Assembly: GCA_003194525.1 (NCBI GenBank)
Contig: NBIV01000164.1
Location: 99,745 to 163,744, forward strand
Length of the DNA stretch: 64,000 bases
Source: Gracilariopsis chorda
Taxonomy: Eukaryota > Rhodophyta > Florideophyceae > Gracilariales > Gracilariaceae
Direction of reading: 5' to 3'
The notes under the pieces are model-generated. The model did no database searches and was not told the DNA's origin. It was given only the letters and a program-made list of their open reading frames with translations. Below are positions 22,196 through 33,760 of this stretch, in pieces. Made by a program: the position numbers and the translations under genes. Positions within the stretch are counted from its first letter, which is position 1; every line of letters starts with the position of its first letter.

Positions 22196-22634
22196 TCTCA
22201 ACACCCCACTCTTAATGATTTACAAATGTTTGAGGGGGGTGTTGTTGATTGATAGGAGGCGGTGCGCCAATTAACCGCTCTGTATGCCCCTCTACGCGCA
22301 TGCAAAACTGCCATTTGGCGCAACGCCTCCCTACCATTTAAAAAATACAGCAGCAGCAGCAGCAGCAAAGCTTCCTGCTTACTGGCTGGCACTCCCATAA
22401 TGACTGCAGTGCCACCCAGTTACACAAAGCAACGTGTCGCGCTTCCTCATCATTGGCTGGCACTGCAGTCAATTTAGCCACCTAGGCGCCGCGGCCCCCC
22501 GTGGTTCTACGAGCCCTATTGCGAGCGCAAGCGAGCAAAGTGCTCGGAGAGCCTCCGAACGCTACAAAATACACAAAGCTACAAAAACAACGCCGCCCGC
22601 AGCGCCGCCCACGGCCGAAGGCCGTTTCTACTTT
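22196..22634 (+). mobile_element. Non-autonomous Helitron unit D (439 bp)
   Basis: It begins TCTCAACACCCC and ends ACGGCCGAAGGCCGT TTCTACTTT, so the final G is T. The 5' stem CAACACCCC/GGGGTGTTG is present. It is joined head to tail to units C and E. Confidence 0.8.
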
Positions 22635-23095
22635 TCTCCATCATAAGTATTTGTTCCTCTATGAGGGGGGGTTTTTGATTGAATGGAGGCGTTGCGCCAT
22701 AAAATCCTCTTGCACGCCCTCGTTTGCCCATCCAAATTGCCCATTTGGCGCAACGCCTCCCTACCATTAAAAAAATTCAGCAGCAGCAGCAGCAGCAAAG
22801 CTTCCTGCTTACTGGCTGGCACTCCCATAATGACTGCAGTGCCACCCAGTTACACAAAGCAACGTGTCGCACTTCCTCATCATTGGCTGGCACTGCAGTC
22901 AATTTAGGCACCTAAACACAAACCCCTACGGCTCCACATACTCTCGGCGCCGTGGTGCCCCGTGGTTCTACGAGCGCTATTGCGAGCGCAAGCGAGCAAA
23001 GTGCTCGGAGAGCCTGCGAACGCTACGAAATACACAAAGCTACAAAACCAACGCGGCGTGCAGCGCCGCCTACGGCCGAAGGCCGTTTCCACTTG
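22635..23095 (+). mobile_element. Non-autonomous Helitron unit E (461 bp), end of array
   Basis: It begins TCTCCATCATAAG and ends ACGGCCGAAGGCCGT TTCCACTTG at 23095. The next host base is T, matching the A/T insertion rule with the A before unit A. It closes the five-unit array 19359-23095. Confidence 0.8.
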
Positions 23096-25077
23096 TGGGT
23101 GCATCTAGAAAATATCAGTTGAACAGCACATCAAAATATTTGGCGCACTACAATCTCATCATTCTACAAAACACTGCGCCAAATATTGGGCCCAAACCGT
23201 GCAGTAAACTGCCTGTTTCACCTCCCCGAAGCTCATCAACCACCGTGTAGCTAATTCTATCACCTCCGTTCACTGCCGACCCTTTTGTTAGTAATCATGA
23301 AATCCAATGGTTCGTCTGCGACCACAGTACCACGAACTACTGCATTGCCAAGGTGTGTCCTTTTAAAAATTTGCACGGAGTTGTCCCCAACGTGTTTGCA
23401 TTGCACTTCCATGCGATCCTTTTTGTAATCGTTTACACTTACAAAGCACTATCGCAACGCGTATGGTCGTACAGAAAGCGGCAATGTAAGCCGCGACAGC
23501 TGCTTTGTTTGGACTTGAGTGTATGTTGTGGACTCAAGCACAGAGATGAAATCTGAGGGACGGTTTAGAGGTTTGGATGAAACCTCGGAGAGTTCGTTTA
23601 GATGTACAATTGTAGTCTAAGGCCCACCAAATACTGAGTGCCTTGGCGGTTCTTTATTGGCTCATATCTCGAGGCCTGGTCAACTGGGAATTCCTGGGCG
23701 CACTCAATGCCAGATTCTAGAAGTCACGTAGACGCAGTAGATATTGTCAGGCTTCCCCAACTTTCTGCTGTCCTAGGTGGAAAAGGCTGGGAGGGGGTAG
23801 AGTCCCTATGAGATTCGATCTCGTTTTAGGAACCAACCCTCTCTTGCCGCTTCCGTCCACGGCAACAGTCTCCGCCGTGCCGCACCCCGTCTCCGCTGCG
23901 CCCCCAACCGCTGCCACTAGAGCTCCAAAGCGTTGCCGCACAACGTCCACCGCACTCTGCGCGCTCGTGCAGTCTTGCCAAGAGCTCATGCAGCGCTACA
24001 AACGTCTGCACTGCCACCTCCCAACAGCTACGCTTCAAGATGGCCGCGGGCATCACCTTCATGAACGCTCTGTTGCATCTGGATGGATGGGACGGCGGCG
24101 TCTTTCAGTGGATACAAACCCACGCGCCCACCCCATTAGCTCATTTATTGGCTGTTATGAAGGCCAAGGCGCAGCTACAACAGCTCGGGCCGCACCCGTC
24201 TCCGCCATGCCAGCTTGTTCAGCCGGCGCGCATCGCGGCCCATTTGGCCGTTCTCTCACCCAACAGTTCCTTCCTGCGCGCTGTTGCGCGCCCGTGCACC
24301 CACTGTAACTATTCTGGCGTTGCAGTTCCTCGCGCCGGAGTGCCCACTGGCCCTGCACCACCACCCGCAGTACTGCATCTCTATTGCAACGTATACACGC
24401 AAGAAGAAGCAGTTTATCGACGTAATAGGGAACGATGGTAGCAAATATTAATCCTGTCTTTGCAACTCGTCATCTACTGCAGTGGCCACTGCGAGCATAG
24501 CACCCATCCAAACGGGATGCTGATGAATCTGCGCCACGAATATCATTCCTTCGAATATAACTTTTATATAAAACACGGGCAGGCGCTCCCAACGATGGTT
24601 GAAGAGAGAGCTGCACCTCATTTAATTTCTGGTGGCCATCCGCCAGAGCCATAAGTAGGCCACCAAACTGCGCAACACCGTAACATGGGTTGATGGGGCT
24701 GTCCTGAGGCCTGTAACAATACTGTGCTTGAATTGAGAGCGCTTCTTTGACAGAAGGCCCTGCTCCGGAGGCTTCATCATCAATGAAACGATTGCGCTTA
24801 GAGGATGGTTCCGGGGAAGAACTGTCAGATATCTCTCGAACAAGTCGGGTGACATTCAAGCATGGATGCTTAGCCATAGTGAGATGGCTGGAACAATGTT
24901 GCTGGAATTGTTTGGGGCTAATACCAGATATTATATGGACAAAAAAGCCCCTTAGAAGTATAATAACTTTTGCAAAGTTCGCCCATCATGGCAAAGAGGT
25001 GGCCCATGACCAGTTTATTATGAGTTGTTGCTTAGACTTAGTATGAATAACTACATACTATGCGCTTAGCCTAATTG
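23096..25077. other. No recognised gene
   Basis: 23130-23200 contains an inverted repeat (AAATATTTGGCGCA with TGCGCCAAATATTG). 23800-24430 is GC-rich with overlapping ORFs on both strands (plus 23808-24308, plus 24040-24441); none shows a motif. A minus ORF at 24470-24877 (135 codons, SSSPEPSSKRNRFIDDEAS) could be an exon but nothing identifies it. I do not call a gene. Confidence 0.4.
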
Positions 25078-25255
25078 TATATAAAACCCCGAGGTCCGCG
25101 GCCTCCGAGCCAACTCGGACCAGACCACTTCTCCTTCCTTTGGCCACGCCCACATTCTCTTAGAGCTCTCTGCTCCTCTTTGTCTCCAACACTACTCTAC
25201 CCCACTTTTCCCGCATAACAGTGGAGGTCGGTTTCCTACACATGGTGAGTGATTC
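25078..25255 (+). promoter_or_regulatory. Possible promoter with leader and splice donor
   Basis: GTATATAAAACCCC at about 25077-25090 is a TATA-like box. A pyrimidine-rich leader without ATG follows, then ACACATGGTGAGTG at about 25241-25254, where the first ATG is directly followed by a GTGAGT donor-like sequence. No downstream exon was recognised. It could equally be part of an LTR of an unknown element. Confidence 0.25.
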
Positions 25256-25527
25256 GGCTGCCTCAGTCTGTTAAAAAATCAGCTGGCGTACTAGTTGGCT
25301 CCAAGCCAAGCAATAAGGTTTTGGTCGTGCGTGTTCGGTGCAAACGTTTGTATCCCTATCGCACTAGACCTAAGGTTTTGGTCGCGCATCTGTTGTCACC
25401 ATTGTTTTTCTCTACCGCTGCTAGTGAGCCGCTGTCCTGTACGCGGTTTTATCATCAACTATTTCCGCCTTGCCTTAGTCGAGGCCATGCATTTCTCGTG
25501 TCTGCCGCCGCAGTACTCACGTTGCTA

Positions 25528-26039
25528 TCTCAACACCCCCCGTACTATAATGATTTGTTCATGTATGAGGGGGGCGTTGTTGATTGACGGGAGGTAGCGC
25601 CAACGCATTCCCTTGCACTTCCTCTTCAGTGCACGAAATTTCCACTCCTCCCCGCCAGTTAAAAAATTCAGCAGCAGCAGCAGCAAAGCTCAAAGCTATT
25701 TGGCTATTCTGTATGATTACTGCTGCTGCTGCTAAGTGGCTGGCACTACAGCACTGCTACCCATCCCATTGCACAGTGATTGGCATTGGAGTCATTTTGG
25801 CAGTGCCAGCCAAGTACAATCCACTGTACTCTCCATCCAGACCTGCAGTGCAAGCCAATCACCAATGCACAGGCGCTGAATTGCGACTCGATTCTATATT
25901 TACTCTCTACGCCACGCCCCTCATCCCTTTGCAGCCCATTTGCGAGCGATAGCGAGCAAGAATGGCCTGCCGATCCCCTGACTTCACCCTCATTCAGCGG
26001 CGCGCAGCATTGCCTGAGGCCGAAGGCAGCTTTCACTTG
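25528..26039 (+). mobile_element. Non-autonomous Helitron unit (512 bp), diverged
   Basis: The unit begins TCTCAACACCCCCC after host A and ends GAGGCCGAAGGCAGC TTTCACTTG. It has (CAG)5 near 25672, (CTG)4 near 25723, and the TGGCTGGCACT arms. It is followed by a 16 bp restart of a 5' end (TCTCAACACCCCGTAC, 26040-26055), as if a second unit had been truncated. It lies beside the 3' LTR of chromovirus D. Confidence 0.7.
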
Positions 26040-26055
26040 TCTCAACACCCCGTAC

Positions 26056-26582
26056 CTTTAGTGCAAAACCCGAAGGTTGGGTATCACACTCAAGATTTCC
26101 GGTGCCTTCCTCCCTGTGGAGGCAGACCCAGTAGTCACAATCCAGAGCCGAATACCCCAGGTCAAACTGAACAGTTATGAATGACAGAAGTCTCGGGTTA
26201 ACTTTAATTAGTGCTCGCGACGACGAAGTCGCGCTCACCTAAGTAGGTACGCTACCATAATAAAATATAATAATTTAATACAATAGGAGACACCTCTTCA
26301 GGTCCACAAACGTGGTCAGGCCAGTTTTAGGCATCCTGAGGGGTCAACCCAAGTAAAAACATCACAGTAAAGCATGGTGCTGTAGTACACGCGCACATGC
26401 GTCCACTCATCCTGCAACCTATTCTAGATTCCTACCTTCCTAGGTGAAACTTCACACCGTACACCATCCCATTTGCATCACCTCGTATGGGTACAACTCA
26501 TGTACGGTATAGCCGTCACGATAACGGCGTCACACTCCTAGTAGCATCATCGCGATTTCCACACATTTTGCGTTGCACTACA
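26056..26582 (-). repeat. 3' LTR of chromovirus D
   Basis: On the minus strand it begins TGTAGTGCAACGC at 26582, right after the purine tract GGACGTGGAGA, and resembles the LTR starts of elements A and B. It contains an AT-rich stretch, CCTACTTAGGTGA and a hairpin (26211-26238, 9 of 11 pairs). The end near 26056 is an estimate. Confidence 0.65.
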
Positions 26583-27064
26583 TCTCCACGTCCTTAGCCG
26601 AGGGTTCCCGCGTTCTTTGAGCGGAACTCGCAGGTGGCTAAGTGCTTAAGTATCAAACTCACGATGAGTTCCTCCGACATTGCGGTTCCTCGCAAATCAG
26701 GCAATACACGCCAGATATCCGAAGCGTCAAACCAAGGTGGTGCTGGTCCCTCATCGGGAGTGTAGCAGCCTAGCGTTACTTGATCACCTAGCGATAGATC
26801 TTCTGAACACAGAGTAAACAAATTTGTGCTTTCAGACTTCTTCTTCTTCTTTTTACTTCTTGCTTCACACTTTGCGTACTTCATAACCATGATGCATCTC
26901 TTCATAAACCGTTAATTCAGTGAACCCGTCAATTCGGTGAATAATTGGGAATAATCCTGGAACCTCCACCCCTATTAGAGTTCTCAATTCATCAATCTCC
27001 TTAAGTCCCTTCATATACTGCGTCGCGGTCGTATTAACGTCCTGCGCGATCTCACCAAGTGTGG

Positions 27065-30000
27065 TTATCCAACTTGCGCATTATCCAAGGTGGATGAGAG
27101 AGCCGATTGGGTCCTACGGTGATAAGATATGATCCTGGACCTTGTGAGGTGCTCTATGCGTTCCCATGTATCCTCCTCGGGTGGATATCCATACCAGCCG
27201 ATGAGACACTGCAGTACTTCCTCACGAGTTTCATGACGTATGCTAGGTTCCGCGACAAACTTCTGTGAATAAACTTCTGTGTTCCCCATCACTATGACGC
27301 GTACTATGGGCCGGTGTCTCTTGTACAACCAAAAGTAGGGCTTGGGGCACTTCCAAAGGCGATACTAACCCTCTTGGGGAGCGGTGAGAGCTCCCCGACT
27401 TCGTCGTATATTGTCGAGGCGACGATATCACAACTTACGTCATAAACGTCCAAACGGCGGTCCAGGAAGTTCCTTTGAAAGTATTCACTCTCACGAGTAC
27501 AACGAGCTAAAGTGAAGTTCGTCACGAGCGAATACCCACGGAACAGTGGCCTCGGAGATTCGACAAGTTCTCCTTACCCACGCGGATGTACCGTTGCGAT
27601 GGTGACACCCACACACTATACCCACTGCGCCAGGGTGGGCGGTTCACCGAACACCGTGCTTTCGCCATCATCTGATTGGTTTGGGTCAAGTCCACGCTGT
27701 TAGAACCCAAAAAATTCGGTATTACCCGTGCATGCGGCGCGCCGGCCATGCCTTGCAGGCTAAAGAATTGAGGGAGTAAATTTTCCCGCTGTCACAGTTC
27801 TACACCACATTCACCTAAGAGGGTACAACCGAAGCGGTGGCACTCTTTAAAAAAGCAAGAGAACTACCCGTCAAGATGCACCAAATCATCTGCCATGAGT
27901 AGGGTACCGTGTGATGACGGTTCACACCCACTTGTGGTCGCTCCGCGCGCGTCACATTCCAGTCGCTTTAGACAAGACTGCATAAGCCTATGCACCAAAA
28001 ATATTGTTCTTCGTCTGGCGACGACCTTCATCTTTCTTTCGCGGTGCGATTCAACCCCACGATGCGTACAAAAAAAAGCTACAATTGGTACTTCCACAAT
28101 GTAATGATGCAAACGTCGACAAAACCAATCCAAGTGGATGCAGACAACACCTGTCGTGCAGCGCAAAGACTGCAATCTGAACCAAAAACGGCGATAAACA
28201 CAGCACATTACTTTCTGCCGGGTGAACGCATTCCGATATCGCAGCATCTGAAACATCATCTGCCAAAAATGTGCGAGTGCAACCAAGCCATTGGTATTCG
28301 AAGCAACTTTAAATGCGACACCACGAGGTTGACCAATTTAGGTTGCAATCGCCTTAAGAAACCCCATATTGGTCTGCAGAGAACGTCTTCTCGGTGGGTT
28401 GCACCACACCACGAGTGCGATTGTCCTTCTTCGTTGAAGATGAAGGTTCAACCACAGCATTGTTGTTACCAGTAGTGTCTTCCCGTAGTGGGGTAGTCTG
28501 ATCCTTACTGACGTTACTATCTTTGAATTGAGGCGTAGGATCTCCTACACTTCGAAAGTTCGGTTCCTTAGTAGACGTTCTTCCCTCTGGACCCAACGCA
28601 GCGTTGCGACGGGATCCAGCGAGTCGATTTCCCAGTCATGGTGATACATTAACAGCGATTTTACCAGCACCCTCCCCCTCCTTAGCCGGAGCTGGGGCAG
28701 CGGAAAGAACCTCAGGTAGGGTTGTTACTCGAGTGAGTACTGGCGGATTATTCCGTTGCATACCACGGGACTCAACGGATTGAGAATCCGATTGCAAAGT
28801 TAGATCGGCTAAACCGCGATTGAGTGTGGAAAGAATCGCAGAGCGCGAGGACGTAGAATCCGTATGCTGTGGTTAATCCGATTGCGGTACCTCTGAGAGC
28901 GTTGCAGGAGTGATAACCACTTCCATGTTAGGATTAGAAGCGTGGGTGACGCGATCCCGTGATATCCCTTTGTGTGGATTGTTATTATCCAAAACAACTG
29001 TGTTCGCATCAGTAGATACCACTCAATAGCCTCCATTCACAATTGGGGAGAGCTTGTGACGGCATTCCTAGTAGTACTCTTTGCGGAAGAATACAAAGTC
29101 ATTTGTAGCAAAATTTGGAAGAGGTGTACGAACTTTGCTATCGACATTACGCTTGTACGCATCCTGAGCTTTCGTCATAGCTTTTCAAGCCATCGGTACT
29201 ATCGTTGTTAGCCATCGTTTCCACGATTCACGGTATAAACCTGGCTAAGGGTACTCCGAGAGAGTCGGTTGTGCCTCGATAGCCACGGGTGGTGGGATAC
29301 GGGACAAGACCAGCTCAAAAGGTGAAAGCGAAGTAAACCGATGAAACTGGGTATTTTAGGCATACGTGATAGCATTGGTGTATAAGTCCCATTCCAGGGG
29401 GTGATCCGCCACATAGGATCGTAATGCATTAAGCATTGTACGACTAAATCATTCTACCTGCCCATGACTTTGGGCTTGATAGGTCGTTGTTAACAAGTTC
29501 TTGATCGTCAAGATTCGACAGACATCTTGGAAAAACTTAGAAGTGAACTGGCCTCCATTATCAGAGAGCAGATTCACGGGTGGACCGTACACGAAAACCC
29601 AGTGAGTGACAAAAGCTTGCGCCACTGCACTAGCAGTAATCCGTTTCAACGACACTGTCCGTACCAGTTTAGAAAACCGTTCGGTTATGACAAGTAAGAA
29701 CTTGTTTCCTCAAGGTGTTCAAATAGGCTCTCCAAGTATATGGATGGTGACGAATTCCAGTGGTGCCCGAGCTGGGAATAACGTTAACTTCTTAGAGTAC
29801 TTACGTAGCTTCACGATATTCTTAGCGCACTCCGTACAAGAATAGCGAACTGAATAGCAGTCAAATGCCATAGCAGGCCGGTAGAAGTTCCTAATGAGGG
29901 TTAAGTAGAACTTTCGATATCCAGGGTGAGCTCCTAACTTCAACTAGTGGGATATATGTAAGAATCGCTGTTGCAATGAGTGTGGTACCATAATTTTAGT

Positions 30001-30461
30001 GTAAACTCGACCAGTCTAACAAGATTACCCTCATCATTCGCCACGAATGGTATTCGATCTCATCCATTCAGGCGTGCTCGAATCTACGTGCAGAACGAAT
30101 CCCATTGTTGTTCACGGATCATCTCATGGGAGCAATAAATAAAAATGAACCAGCCCGTGGTTCTGAGCTTTCGGTAGACAGTGTGTCGTCACATACATCC
30201 TCAGAAAGGATTTCAGCACTTCCATGTAGGTCTCCAACCATGAAGCATGGATATCCACGTCTACTGTCGGGTCTGCCTCCGCATTAGATCCCAGTCGGGA
30301 TAACGCATCGACGTGACCATTACAGGATCCTTTCTTGTATAGGATATCGAAATAGGACTCCGATAGGCGTAAGCGCCAACGCATCAAACGACTGGAAGGT
30401 TCGGTGATCTCCAAAAGCCAACGGAGACACGTGTGATCCATATATACCTTAAAGTGAGTAT
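27065..30461 (-). pseudogene. Chromovirus D: RNase H end, integrase, tether, chromodomain
   Basis: After the inserted transposon the minus strand resumes with THFKVYMDHTCLRWLLE and NGHVDALSRLGS (30460-30290). Integrase follows: YLTLIRNFYRPAMAFDCYS, LFPARAPLEFVTIHILGEP (first Asp lost to His), LLSDNGGQFTSKFFQDVC (second Asp kept), then YQAQSHGQVE (Glu kept). The chromodomain is WYGYPPEEDTWERIEHL (about 27230-27130). Stops and frame changes are frequent. Confidence 0.7.
27780..28370. other. Unidentified insertion in the tether of element D
   Basis: Tether-like minus-strand sequence is recognisable on both sides (about 27750 and 28370), but this stretch does not fit it. Open frames exist on both strands (minus 27864-28286, plus 27990-28475) with no motif. 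Edges are approximate and no terminal repeats were seen. Confidence 0.3.
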
Positions 30462-30465
30462 ACGT

Positions 30466-31554
30466 TCAGCCCTTAATTCGACAAAAAACCCAAAATTGAC
30501 AACGGTGTCCTTCCCCAGTTTGCCATGATTTCTTCCTCAAGAGTGCATATTCTCAAAGCGGCGAGCAATATATCTCGCTTCCTGTCCAAACTAGACCTCC
30601 ATCAGCAAACCTGAATCACTATTTGAAAAGCGCGCGCTTTCTACGTTCAAACGATGTGTATTTCAGCGCGATTTGCTATCCCGTAGTCTCAAGACATGCG
30701 GTCTTTAGCTTCATTGACTACATCAGAGACCAACAACAAGCCGTTATTCGAACGGCAGTATAAAAACTCTTTACAACAAAACAATCAGAAAAGATAATTT
30801 CTGGTAAACACAGCATGCCAGTAGGCCAACTGCGTCGCGCTTACGCATCATAGATTTCTCATAATCCAGAATCACAACCCCTTCAACCATCGGATATCCA
30901 TCTCCAGCTCAAACCAAGTGGGCGCTCTCCCATCTTAACTGCTCAAGAAGAAGGCACCATATCCGAAGCCATAGAATACTACGTCATCTGCGGTTATTGA
31001 GGCGCTTCGACGACGCACCCAGATTCATAGAAGAAACCGGCGGAAAGCAAAAGAAAGGCGGCGATTAATAGCTAACAAGGAGCCCAAACGAGACACTGAG
31101 TGGCTCATTTTGCTTGTTGGTGAGTGCAGTATACGCCGTAGTCTTTGCTACCGTCTCGCAAACGAAGGTTAGAGCGCCGTCGAGAAAGAGCGAGAGCGCA
31201 AGGCTCCGAAGTGCGCACTGCGCTATGGGTTTGTGTGCCAGGAATCGTTGCTCTCGATAGTGACGAAGAGCTGGATGTGATATGGCGTGAACGTTCACTT
31301 GCTTTAACGGGCGCATCTTTATTGCCGCTATTTGAGACCGTTGATTTCTGTGCTGTCAGAGCCAGTTTGTTTAGTCTTTTGTTTTGTGAGAAGTAATCGT
31401 TTGTTTTGGTTGGAACTTGAGTGGCTGGATGTTGATTGTGTTCCCTATGCAACGGAAGTATAAGAACCGAAATAACTCCATAGGTTCCAAAGATGTTTAC
31501 GTTTTGGTGGAGGTGCTTACCCAAAAATTCGGAAGTTGTCGAATTAAGGGCTGA
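30466..31554. mobile_element. TIR DNA transposon, 1,089 bp, target duplication ACGT
   Basis: The ends are perfect 19 bp inverted repeats: TCAGCCCTTAATTCGACAA at 30466-30484 and its reverse complement at 31536-31554. Both sides are flanked by ACGT (30462-30465 and 31555-31558). Removing the insert and one ACGT rejoins the interrupted RNase H reading frame of element D (MGR.. before, THFKVYMDH after). The plus ORF 31145-31396 (83 codons, RRLERRRERARAQG) has no recognisable domain, so the element looks non-autonomous. The 4 bp duplication excludes hAT, Mutator and typical Harbinger behaviour; the superfamily is not assigned. Confidence 0.8.
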
Positions 31555-33214
31555 ACGTCTACCCATACGGTAACCTCGGAGTGTTTTTAATGCCCATACG
31601 ACGTCAAGACACTCTTTCCCAGAAACCGAGTAGATACGTTCGTGCAATTGTAAGCTTCTTGACCAGTATCCGATGGGATTTCTCACACTGTCTTCTGTGA
31701 TCTGAAATAATGCACAACTAACCTGGTTATCACTGGAATCAGTGTTTACTTCATAGGGGAGCCCAAGTTTGGGAAGAGCGAAGATTGTTGGTGTGGTAAC
31801 AGCATCCAGAAACTTGAAAAAAGCAGTAGATTCTCCGTCACCAAAACGTACCAAGCTCACTGGTTGTCCCCTGGTTAATAGCCTGTTAAGGGGAGCTGCG
31901 ATGTCCGTTAAACCGGGTGCAAAACGTTGGTATACCTTACAAAATCCAAGGAAGGATCTTAGTTCCGTCTGTATTACTGGATGCTTCGCATTCTTAAGCG
32001 ATTTATCTCGAACTTCATTCACAGAGAGTTGACCAGGACGAATGATAGGTCCAAGGTATTTTTCATAATCTGTAAAGAACTCGCAACTCTTCAACTTAAG
32101 AGTTATTCCTGCATCGCGCAGTACACGCATGACATCGCCTACGTTGGTTAAGTGGTCAACTGCGTTATCGGAAAATACGATGATATCGTCCAGGTATACC
32201 AAGTAGGTTTTCCACATGAGTCGAGCTAACAATATATCGATAGCACGTTGGAACGTAGCGGGTGCTTTAGTAAGCCCGAACGGCATCCGTTTGAACCCAA
32301 ACAATCCTTGCTGACTCACAAATGCGGTTTTATCATCCCCTCGGATTGGAACCCGCCAATAACTCCAGGTGGCGTTCAAGGCGGTGAGCAGCGTAGCATT
32401 CCCAAGTAAGTCGAGATATTCGTCCATCTCAGGAATTGGCTAAACGTCTTTGACGGTAACCGCATTAAGAAGCTGGTAATCAATACGAAACCTACAAGAT
32501 CCATCGGTTTTCGGAACCAGCCCGACTGGTGAAGCCCATGGCGATTGAGCGGGCTCTATCACGCCAGCGCGTAGCATCTTCTCGACTTGAGATTTCTCTT
32601 CTTCCCAAGTTTTCGGCCCTGCCCGATATAGGTATTGTGCGATTGGCCTTGTATCTGAAAGGAGATCAATATGGTGTTCCGTTATTCCTATTTTTCCTAG
32701 GGATCCATCACACATGGATGTAAACTCCCGCAGCGTGTCTTGCAATCTTTCGCGATGTGTCCCAGAGACATGATTTAAATCCCAGTTTTCCAATTCCTAG
32801 ACAGGGTCCTTCTGTTCACCAATGGGCGGTGCAATACCCTTTTGGGGTTCCATTGGTACTGAATACGAGTATTTGGTCTTTGATTGCGCAATTTCTACTT
32901 CGCCAGCACTCTCCCCCTCCTTAAGTTCTACGATACCAACAACCTCAGCAACGGGTAGCTTCGTCGGAGCGAATGCTGCCGGGTACGGAAGAACGGAACC
33001 AAGTACTTGGTTTCTGACTAAGCAATGCGTGGTTTGGCCAAAATTAGCAACCAAGACCTGAAAAGGTTTGTCGGGTTCAACCGAGACAATACCATTCGCA
33101 AGTGCGAGTTGACGATTGTCGTAAAGTGAAGGTAACGGTTGAATGACGTGCAAACCATGCTGTTTGGTAACAACTGATACCCAGGTCTGTGACTACGGTG
33201 GTATTGCAACGGAA
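31555..33214 (-). pseudogene. Chromovirus D: RT and first half of RNase H
   Basis: The minus strand starts near SVAIPP and HVIQPLPSLYDNRQLALANG (33153). RT blocks follow: VIEPAQSPWASPVGLVPKTD, FKRMPFGLTKAPATF, TYLVYLDDIIVFSDN and LRSFLGFCKVYQRFAPGLTD. RNase H begins with VNTDSSDNQVSCALFQ and RNPIGYWSRSLQLHERIYSV. Stops occur at about 33190 and 32440. The YLDD box is intact. Sequence matches element B closely in order but is clearly diverged. Confidence 0.8.
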
Positions 33215-33760
33215 AAAGTAAAGGTATTGGTTATTTAGGGATAGATCCTAATCTTATTGATTTCGCCTTAAAAAAAACAGCAAATCCCATAGCAGAATAT
33301 TCCACATTATAACCCGCTACAAGCTCAGCTTCAGCAATAGGAATGATATTAGGAGCTGCATATTCAATCTGATTATTTAATCGTATAAGTTTTGGAACTT
33401 TATTTTTAATTTACTAGACTAGCTGCTAATCAATCTGCAGTTAAAGCTTTGGTAGTTAGTTATGATATGGTACATATTAATATATAATAATTAGGTTTAA
33501 ATTCTGTTTCCTTCTTATCGTATCCTATCCCTTAATAAATGTCTATAAAAGATACTTGATGCACCATTTGAATGTATGTAGCGTAATAAAAAATCTAGAT
33601 TTAATCGTGTGGATAAAGTAAAGTTATTGGTATATGGGTTTAAACATATTATTTGAGATTTAGGCTTGTTATAAACCAAAAAATTAGAAATGTTTTTTTT
33701 ATATTTCGAAAAAATTTTCTTTAAAATTTATATTAATTAAGCTTGCAAATATGAAGCTTC
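33215..33760. other. Rearranged mitochondrial DNA insert (NUMT)
   Basis: This AT-rich block differs sharply in base composition from both neighbours. On the minus strand [20 protein letters not shown] (about 33340-33275) matches the most conserved part of NADH dehydrogenase subunit 1. On the plus strand TRLAANQSAVKALVV (about 33412-33458) resembles the Nad5 block TRLQANK.AIKAM. The two lie in opposite orientation and nearby sequence does not continue either gene, so the insert is scrambled or composite. AAAGTAAAGGTATTGGT (about 33214) and AAAGTAAAGTTATTGGT (about 33615) form a diverged direct repeat. It lies exactly between truncated chromoviruses D and A. Confidence 0.65.

Larger units (their letters stand above)
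26056..33214 (-). mobile_element. Chromovirus D (Ty3/gypsy), 5'-truncated
   Basis: Minus-strand pol remnants run from just after the protease (SVAIPP, about 33210), through RT, RNase H, integrase and tether, to a chromodomain (27328-27065) and the 3' LTR. The 5' LTR, gag and protease are missing because the element ends at the mitochondrial insert (33215). A DNA transposon (30466-31554) splits the RNase H. No AS-ORF was found between its chromodomain and LTR; instead there is a short sense ORF (26905-26594) of unknown nature. Confidence 0.75.

Noticed and set aside
19406-22915. ORFs with poly-Gln or poly-Ser in the Helitron array
   Set aside because: They arise from (CAG)n read in different frames and repeat with each non-coding unit.
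21764-23095. CRISPR-like array
   Set aside because: The repeats are 430-460 bp, joined without spacers, and have Helitron ends; the genome is eukaryotic.
23808-24441. GC-rich overlapping ORFs on both strands
   Set aside because: High GC makes long ORFs likely by chance, and no motif or conserved block was recognised.
26594-26905. AS-ORF homologue in chromovirus D
   Set aside because: The ORF here is on the sense strand of D and shares no block with the AS-ORF family; the plus strand shows none either.
33215-33760. Plastid origin of the AT-rich insert
   Set aside because: The best protein match is Nad1, which red algal plastids do not encode; mitochondrial origin fits better.
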